Of a stretch of DNA of 64,000 nt, positions 60,168 through 64,000 are shown in pieces; positions within the stretch are counted from its first letter, which is position 1; every line of letters starts with the position of its first letter. The stretch covers positions 671,645-735,644 of the forward strand of contig NZ_KB899040.1 of NCBI RefSeq assembly GCF_000378005.1, read 5' to 3'. A program made the position numbers and the translations under genes. The notes under the pieces were generated by a model. The model was given only the letters and a program-made list of their open reading frames with translations, did no database searches and was not told the DNA's origin. The stretch is from Coprothermobacter platensis DSM 11748 (GTDB lineage Bacteria > Coprothermobacterota > Coprothermobacteria > Coprothermobacterales > Coprothermobacteraceae).

Positions 60168-60636
60168 GCTTTTCCCCTCCTTCTTCGAAGACCAATTTTG
60201 CTTTACGGATACGGTTGAAGGGAATACGGTAATAAGTTCCATCTACGTCTACAATGACATCCTCATTATCTTTCCCAACCAAGGTTGCTCTTAACGTCTG
60301 TACATTTTCGTCCCTGGTAAAAGTTATATCAACTTTTCGACCTTTAAATATTTCATATTCCTCTTCCCGTTTTAATACTCTATCTAAGCCAGGGCTCGTA
60401 ACCTCTAACTGGTCATTATCTCCAAACCAAGGCTTACTCTCCAGTAGCGGTAAAAGAGCTTTTGTAATGTTCTCACAATCGCCTATGGTCACCGAAGGTT
60501 CCTTATGTATGACTACTGATAATATGTGCGATCCCTTTTCAGTACGCTCTTCGAAGTCGACAAAATAAAAACCTCTGGCAGTAATTATCTTGGACATTTC
60601 TTGCATTAAATCTGTTTTTTCCTTTGGTGGCAACAT
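60127..60636 (-). CDS. rimP: Ribosome maturation factor RimP
   Basis: Needed for assembly of the 30S subunit. 169 residues; the C-terminal half of the N-domain has L-E-V-T-S-P-G-L-D-R-x-L-K near residues 78-90, the family signature. The SH3-like C-terminal domain ends in a lysine/arginine-rich tail. The ATG at 60636 is nine bases after GAGGAG; a GTG six bases earlier is too close. It overlaps nusA by 41 bases and opens the rimP-nusA-infB operon. Confidence 0.92.
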   Translation of the reverse strand: MLPPKEKTDLMQEMSKIITARGFYFVDFEERTEKGSHILSVVIHKEPSVTIGDCENITKALLPLLESKPWFGDNDQLEVTSPGLDRVLKREEEYEIFKGRKVDITFTRDENVQTLRATLVGKDNEDVIVDVDGTYYRIPFNRIRKAKLVFEEGGEKHGKKQKRSHRKSA

Positions 60637-60662
60637 ATTCACTCACTCCTCAAGTAACTTAT

Positions 60663-60699
60663 AAAGAAGAAGTGGGACGCTCGGCCCCACTTCTTCTTT
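60663..60699 (-). terminator. Intrinsic terminator of the rplJL operon
   Basis: Perfect 14-bp inverted repeat (60663-60676 with 60686-60699, nine-base loop) that begins 39 bases after the rplL stop on -. The stem ends in TTCTTCTTT followed by AT, serving as the U-rich tail. It separates rplL from rimP, so rpoB does not follow rplL here. Confidence 0.88.
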
Positions 60700-60737
60700 C
60701 TACATTATATACTGTTAACAAACGCTTTGCAAAGAAA

Positions 60738-61112
60738 TTACTTAAGTTCTATTACTGCTCCTACCTCTTCAAGTTTCTTCTTCAAATCCTCTGCTTCTTC
60801 TTTTGTCGCTCCTTCTTTAATTGGCTTCGGAGCGCTCTCGACTAGATCTTTTGCTTCTTTAAGACCAAGGCCAGTAATTTCGCGAACAACCTTAATGACC
60901 TCTAACTTCTTCGCGCCAGCTTCTTTAAGCACTACATCAAAAGAAGTCTTCTCTTCTTCTGCAGGAGCGGCTGCTGCAGCCGCTGCAGGGGCAGCTACCG
61001 CCATAGGCATAGCCGCTGAAACACCAAATTTGTCCTCAAGAGCCTTTACCAGCTCTGCCAACTGAGAAACGGGCATTTTTTCAATTTCACTAACGATTTC
61101 TTCTACAGTCAT
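60738..61112 (-). CDS. rplL: Ribosomal protein L7/L12
   Basis: Forms the flexible stalk that recruits translation GTPases. 124 residues: an N-terminal dimer domain (about 1-35), an alanine/proline hinge (about 38-53) and the globular domain with L-K-E-A-K-D-L-V-E near 83-91 and the usual ending [15 protein letters not shown]-type site precedes the ATG at 61112. Confidence 0.97.
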   Translation of the reverse strand: MTVEEIVSEIEKMPVSQLAELVKALEDKFGVSAAMPMAVAAPAAAAAAAPAEEEKTSFDVVLKEAGAKKLEVIKVVREITGLGLKEAKDLVESAPKPIKEGATKEEAEDLKKKLEEVGAVIELK

Positions 61113-61131
61113 GTTTTAATTACCTCCTTTA

Positions 61132-61671
61132 TTATGCAGCTTGTTCCTTTTTTTCTTTTACTGCTTGCAATGCATAAACTAAGTTCCTGTAAGGGCCTGA
61201 AAGGACTGTAACAAGACCCCTGATCGGGGAAGCAACTGCCCCGACAACCTGAGCATAAAGCTCTTGCCTACCGGGAAGAGCAGCAACAGCATCAATTTCT
61301 GAAGCTGGAACCCAACGGCCTTCTAGAATTCCACCCTTTGGTTTTAAAGCCTCATGTTTTTTCGCTTGATCCGCGAACGCCTTAAATGCCGCCAATTCAT
61401 CCGTGTTTGATAACAAAATCGCTGTTGTTCCTTTAAATAAAGAGCCATCTACAGTAAGACCACGGTCTTTTAAGGCAAGCTCCAACAAACTGTTCTTGAT
61501 AACCTTTACCAGCAGGTTATCCTTTTTTAGGTCAGCTCTCATAGCTTGCATATCTTTGCTTGTGAGGCCTTCAAATGAAAAGAACACAACACTTTGACTG
61601 GCTTCCAACCAGTCCTTTAGTTGAGAAACCAATTCTTCTTTCTCTGGCCGTATCCTGGTTACATATGTCAA
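61132..61671 (-). CDS. rplJ: Ribosomal protein L10
   Basis: Stalk base that binds several L7/L12 dimers. 179 residues; V-V-F-F-S-F-E-G-L-T near residue 29, L-x-V-K-V-I-K-N-S-L near 54 and the G-R-x-V-x-A-S-E-I block near 117 are typical. The start is a TTG at 61671, four bases after GGAGGTGA. An attenuator-like hairpin sits directly upstream. Confidence 0.95.
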   Translation of the reverse strand: MTYVTRIRPEKEELVSQLKDWLEASQSVVFFSFEGLTSKDMQAMRADLKKDNLLVKVIKNSLLELALKDRGLTVDGSLFKGTTAILLSNTDELAAFKAFADQAKKHEALKPKGGILEGRWVPASEIDAVAALPGRQELYAQVVGAVASPIRGLVTVLSGPYRNLVYALQAVKEKKEQAA

Positions 61672-61806
61672 CGTATCACCTCCTTATCAAAAAGGCCACC
61701 GACGGTATGCCGGTGGCCTTTCATTTTTCCACTCAACAACCTCCGCCGGTAGCCCTTACGGGCATTTAAAACCGACTTCTTCGGCTTTTTTTGCACTAAT
61801 ATTTTA
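61672..61806 (-). promoter_or_regulatory. L10 leader with attenuator in front of rplJ
   Basis: The 140-base gap between rplA and rplJ holds a candidate promoter (TAAAAT at 61801-61806 with a partial -35 17 bp upstream) and a structured leader. Hairpins include GCCC-GTAA-GGGC (61752-61763) and a strong one at 61690-61722 followed by a T-run. The arrangement matches the ribosomal L10 leader, where L10 with L12 binds the RNA and lowers expression of its own operon. Confidence 0.7.
61686..61722 (-). terminator. Attenuator hairpin in the L10 leader
   Basis: On -, the arms AAAGGCCACCG (61711-61721) and CGGTGGCCTTT (61691-61701) enclose a nine-base loop and end in TTTTT just before the rplJ ribosome binding site. 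This has the form of an intrinsic terminator placed in the leader, so rplJL expression is probably set by premature termination. Confidence 0.78.
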
Positions 61807-61811
61807 ACATA

Positions 61812-62519
61812 CTAAGCTTGTTTCTTTAATGACTCCTCAACAGTCTGTCTCGGATCCATCTTTACAGATGGTCCCATGGTACTGCACATTGACACAGCCT
61901 TAACGTAAGTACCCTTGGACGTAGCAGGTTTTGCATGAACAATAGCAGCAGTCACTGCATAAAAGTTATCCAAAAGCATCTGAGCGTCAAAGCTTGCCTT
62001 TCCAATGGGAACATGGACATTACCGGTTTTATCATTTCTAACTTCAACTTTACCAGCTTTGAATTCTTTAACTGTCCTTTCAATATCCATCGTTACTGTG
62101 CCTGTTTTTGGGTTAGGCATTAAGCCACGAGGTCCAAGAATTTTTCCCAAACGTCCTACAGTACCCATCATATCGGGCGTGGCAATAACGACATCAAAGT
62201 CCAACCAGCCGTCTTGAATCCTTTGAACCATGTCATCCGCGCCAACGTAATCAGCACCAGCATTTGTAGCTTCGGTTACCTTTTCGCCTTTTGCGAGGAC
62301 AAGTACCCTTACAGTTTTTCCTGTACCATGCGGAAGAATGACAGTAAAACGCACATTTTGCTCTGGATACTTTGGGTTTATTCCAAGCTTGTAATGAGCT
62401 TCTACTGTTTCATCAAACTTCGCAGTAGCCAGTTTCTTGACAAGTTCCACAGCCTCTGATGGGCTATAAACTTTGCTCAAGTCATATTGTTCCAATAATT
62501 GCGTCAATCTCTTAGCCAT
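61812..62519 (-). CDS. rplA: Ribosomal protein L1
   Basis: Stalk protein next to the E site; often also a translational repressor of its own operon. 235 residues with F-D-E-T-V-E-A-H near residue 35, L-P-H-G-T-G-K near 62, [11 protein letters not shown]-x-G-T-V near 125 and G-K-V-E-x-R-x-D near 160. The ATG at 62519, after AGGAGGTGA, is correct; the open frame extends to 62567 without conservation. Confidence 0.97.
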   Translation of the reverse strand: MAKRLTQLLEQYDLSKVYSPSEAVELVKKLATAKFDETVEAHYKLGINPKYPEQNVRFTVILPHGTGKTVRVLVLAKGEKVTEATNAGADYVGADDMVQRIQDGWLDFDVVIATPDMMGTVGRLGKILGPRGLMPNPKTGTVTMDIERTVKEFKAGKVEVRNDKTGNVHVPIGKASFDAQMLLDNFYAVTAAIVHAKPATSKGTYVKAVSMCSTMGPSVKMDPRQTVEESLKKQA

Positions 62520-62589
62520 ATTTCTATTCACCTCCTGTGGTTTACCGAGCACTGTGTGCTCTCCCACGAATTACCTTCACGAACCGTGC

Positions 62590-63015
62590 TTATTCAATAA
62601 CCTCTATGCCCATGCTTCGCGCTGTACCTTCAACAATACGCACAGCAGCTTCAATGTCATCAGTATTCAAATCTCTCATCTTTTGCTTAGCAATATCTTC
62701 AACCTGCGCCCTTGTGACCTTACCAACATGGACTTTATTAGGCTCGCCAGAACCCTTTTCCACCTTCGCGGCCTTTTTAAGTAGAACAGACGCCGGTGGA
62801 GTCCTTACTTCAAAAGTAAAGCTCTTGTCAGCATATACCGTTACGTCTACTGGTACCAACACATCACCGATATTCGCCGTTGCCGCATTGAAACGCTTGA
62901 TAAACTCCATTATGTTCACGCCACGTTGTCCTAATGCAGGACCAACTGGCGGAGCTGGAGTGGCTTTACCGGCAGGTAGCAACAGCCTAAACTGAGCAGT
63001 TATTTTCTTAGCCAA
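62590..63015 (-). CDS. rplK: Ribosomal protein L11
   Basis: Binds the GTPase centre of 23S rRNA and is the substrate of PrmA (10.8-11.6 kb). The TTG at 63015 is chosen: GAGGTGA lies six bases upstream, the product begins M-A-K-K-I and has exactly the usual 141 residues. A TTG six bases earlier sits on the binding site. [17 protein letters not shown] near residues 12-28 is unmistakable. Confidence 0.97.
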   Translation of the reverse strand: MAKKITAQFRLLLPAGKATPAPPVGPALGQRGVNIMEFIKRFNAATANIGDVLVPVDVTVYADKSFTFEVRTPPASVLLKKAAKVEKGSGEPNKVHVGKVTRAQVEDIAKQKMRDLNTDDIEAAVRIVEGTARSMGIEVIE

Positions 63016-63040
63016 TGCCAATCACCTCTTAATTTCTCGG

Positions 63041-63589
63041 TTAACTTTTCTTTCTTACTTGCACAGCGTCAAGGTCTGAGACAACTTCCCTACCAAACAT
63101 ACTTATCTTAACAAAGACTTTCTGTTTTTCGTGATCAACATCCACAACTACACCAGAGAGACCTTTCAGAGCACCGTCACGCACTTCAACTTCATCGCCT
63201 GTTTGTAAGTCAACTTTAACAGCTTCTTGTTCTCTACTCTTCTGCAAGACTTTTTCCATTTCGTTATCTTGTACGGGTATCGGTGTATGATCTGGAGTTG
63301 ATATAAAACCTCTAACTCCTGGAGTATAGCGTATGAGTGACCATGTTTCCGGATCAATGACACCCTTTTCAGGATCTACTTCGACTTCTACAAAAACATA
63401 ACCAGGATATATAACCCTCTGTACCCTCTCTGGTTTAGGTTTTTTGCCGCGATACTCAAGTCTCCACTCTTTAGGCACTAATACATCCGTTATTGACGTA
63501 TTACCAGCATTTTCCGCTCTAAGCTTAATAGCCTCTGCAACTGGAGATTCTTTGCCGTGGACAGTTGTTACGATATACCATTTTTTCAT
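63041..63589 (-). CDS. nusG: Transcription antitermination factor NusG
   Basis: Links RNA polymerase to Rho or the ribosome. 182 residues: NGN domain (about 1-120) with W-Y-I-V-T-T near the N-terminus, Y-P-G-Y-V-F-V near 63 and V-R-G-F-I near 94, and a KOW domain (about 130-180) with V-R-D-G-A-L-K-G-L-S-G. Nothing unusual. secE lies 19 bases upstream. Confidence 0.96.
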   Translation of the reverse strand: MKKWYIVTTVHGKESPVAEAIKLRAENAGNTSITDVLVPKEWRLEYRGKKPKPERVQRVIYPGYVFVEVEVDPEKGVIDPETWSLIRYTPGVRGFISTPDHTPIPVQDNEMEKVLQKSREQEAVKVDLQTGDEVEVRDGALKGLSGVVVDVDHEKQKVFVKISMFGREVVSDLDAVQVRKKS

Positions 63590-63608
63590 ATCAGCATTTG
63601 TCCTTTTA

Positions 63609-63827
63609 TCATTTCATCAACAGAGGCAATAGTCTGGCAAACCCCATATCCAATACAGTAACCAGTGCAGCCCAAATACCAGAAAATACGATGATAGCCA
63701 ACACAGCATTGATCGTCTGTTGTCTAGAGGGCCAACTAACCCTTCCGAGCTCAACCCTGGCACTATGGAAAAAGTTCCTTATAGATGTGCCCCACGTCCG
63801 TTTTTCAGTCACTCGTTTTTCAGCCAT
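63609..63827 (-). CDS. secE: Protein translocase subunit SecE
   Basis: A 72-residue single-helix form of SecE. The amphipathic helix F-F-H-S-A-R-V-E-L-G-R-V-S-W-P-S near residues 19-34 and the following membrane helix (about 40-62) match. Adjacent to nusG in the usual order. The clamp subunit of SecYEG, working with SecD and SecF at 19.3-21.5 kb. Confidence 0.93.
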   Translation of the reverse strand: MAEKRVTEKRTWGTSIRNFFHSARVELGRVSWPSRQQTINAVLAIIVFSGIWAALVTVLDMGFARLLPLLMK

Positions 63828-63851
63828 TTAGCATCACCATTCATTAGAATA

Positions 63852-63927
63852 TTGGCAGGGGCGGAGGGAGTTGAACCCCCAGCCTGCGAATTTGGAGTCC
63901 GCTGCTCTGCCAATTGAGCTACGCCCC
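63852..63927 (-). tRNA. tRNA-Trp (CCA)
   Basis: 76 bases with encoded CCA and discriminator G. Acceptor AGGGGCG pairs with CGCCCCT. The stem GCGGA/TTCGC holds the loop CTCCAAA, anticodon CCA. Lies between rpmG and secE, a common place for this tRNA. Confidence 0.95.
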
Positions 63928-63933
63928 TTCAAC

Positions 63934-64000
63934 CCTATCTTGTTTCCTTGTGCAACGTGTGTTTCTTGCAATTAGGGCAGTATTTCTTAAACTGCAATCT
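63934..64000 (-). pseudogene. rpmG: Ribosomal protein L33, 3' end with apparent +1 frameshift
   Basis: The window ends inside rpmG. The visible tail reads L-Q-F-K-K-Y-C-P-N-C-K-K in one frame and continues as H-T-L-H-K-E-T-R-stop in another: a typical L33 end (Y-C-P-x-C-x-x-H-T-x-H-x-E-T) with one extra C in AAACCACACG near 63957-63964. Without the extra base the normal stop at 63934 is reached. Read straight, the frame would run through tRNA-Trp. L33 is not essential in some bacteria, so either a sequencing/assembly slip or a real lesion is possible. Upstream cannot be seen. Confidence 0.75.

Noticed and set aside
1-64000. CRISPR arrays, insertion sequences, prophage or integrase genes, toxin-antitoxin pairs
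   Set aside because: Looked for repeated spacer-like units, transposase motifs and paired small genes; none were seen.

Overview
The window reads as one contiguous piece of a compact, low-to-mid GC bacterial chromosome. Genes are tightly packed, start and stop codons very often overlap, and there is no mobile DNA, CRISPR array or rRNA. The gene set (split methylmalonyl-CoA mutase with a sodium-pumping decarboxylase, an Mrp-Mbh type membrane-bound NiFe hydrogenase with its hyp genes, split class I fumarase, a histidine/aromatic ammonia-lyase) points to a strictly anaerobic fermenter of amino acids and peptides. My best guess is a thermophile close to Coprothermobacter, but this is inferred from gene content and protein style and was not checked against a database.

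Layout. 1-7.3 kb: end of a DUF501 gene, an FtsB-like protein and pyruvate kinase (-), FtsK (+), then purB, two fumarase subunits, rpsU and a HIT protein (-). 7.3-8.95 kb: an orphan FecCD-type permease and its ATPase (+). 8.9-12.6 kb: mtaB, rsmE, prmA and hrcA (-), opposite an adenosine-specific kinase (+). 13.1-13.9 kb: six tRNA genes on - (Leu, Val, Asp, Phe, Gly, Cys) behind a consensus promoter, and tRNA-Ala on +. 13.9-16.2 kb: an ABC exporter and a carboxymuconolactone decarboxylase-family protein. 16.25-38.9 kb: one 22-kb co-oriented run (-) that starts at a perfect promoter in front of tRNA-fMet and tRNA-Met. It continues with tilS, hpt, ftsH, the methylmalonyl-CoA/sodium pump cluster, an ammonia-lyase, yebC, ruvCAB, queH-queA-tgt, secDF, apt, rel and dtd. 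38.9-48.1 kb: a 13-gene hydrogenase operon (-). 48.25-53.8 kb: hypFCDEAB (+), divergent from it. 53.7-60.6 kb: ribF, truB, nrnA-like, rbfA, ylxP, infB, nusA and rimP (-). 60.7-64 kb: rplL, rplJ, rplA, rplK, nusG, secE, tRNA-Trp and the end of rpmG (-).

How it works together. The methylmalonyl-CoA cluster would turn succinyl-CoA into propionyl-CoA while exporting sodium ions. The hydrogenase cluster would reoxidise ferredoxin, make H2 and drive ion exchange through Mrp-like subunits; the divergent hyp genes build its NiFe centre. The rest is information processing: tRNA modification, recombination, protein export and ribosome assembly.

I saw no wholly new system. The most unusual points are a single 1021-residue protein that joins two antiporter-like subunits of the hydrogenase, a tRNA-guanine transglycosylase that lost all its zinc ligands, a rel gene that appears to start at AUU, repeated signs of leaderless transcription, and an apparent one-base frameshift in rpmG. 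No gene-free stretch exceeds 300 bases; the only sizeable non-protein block (13.1-13.9 kb) is filled by tRNA genes.
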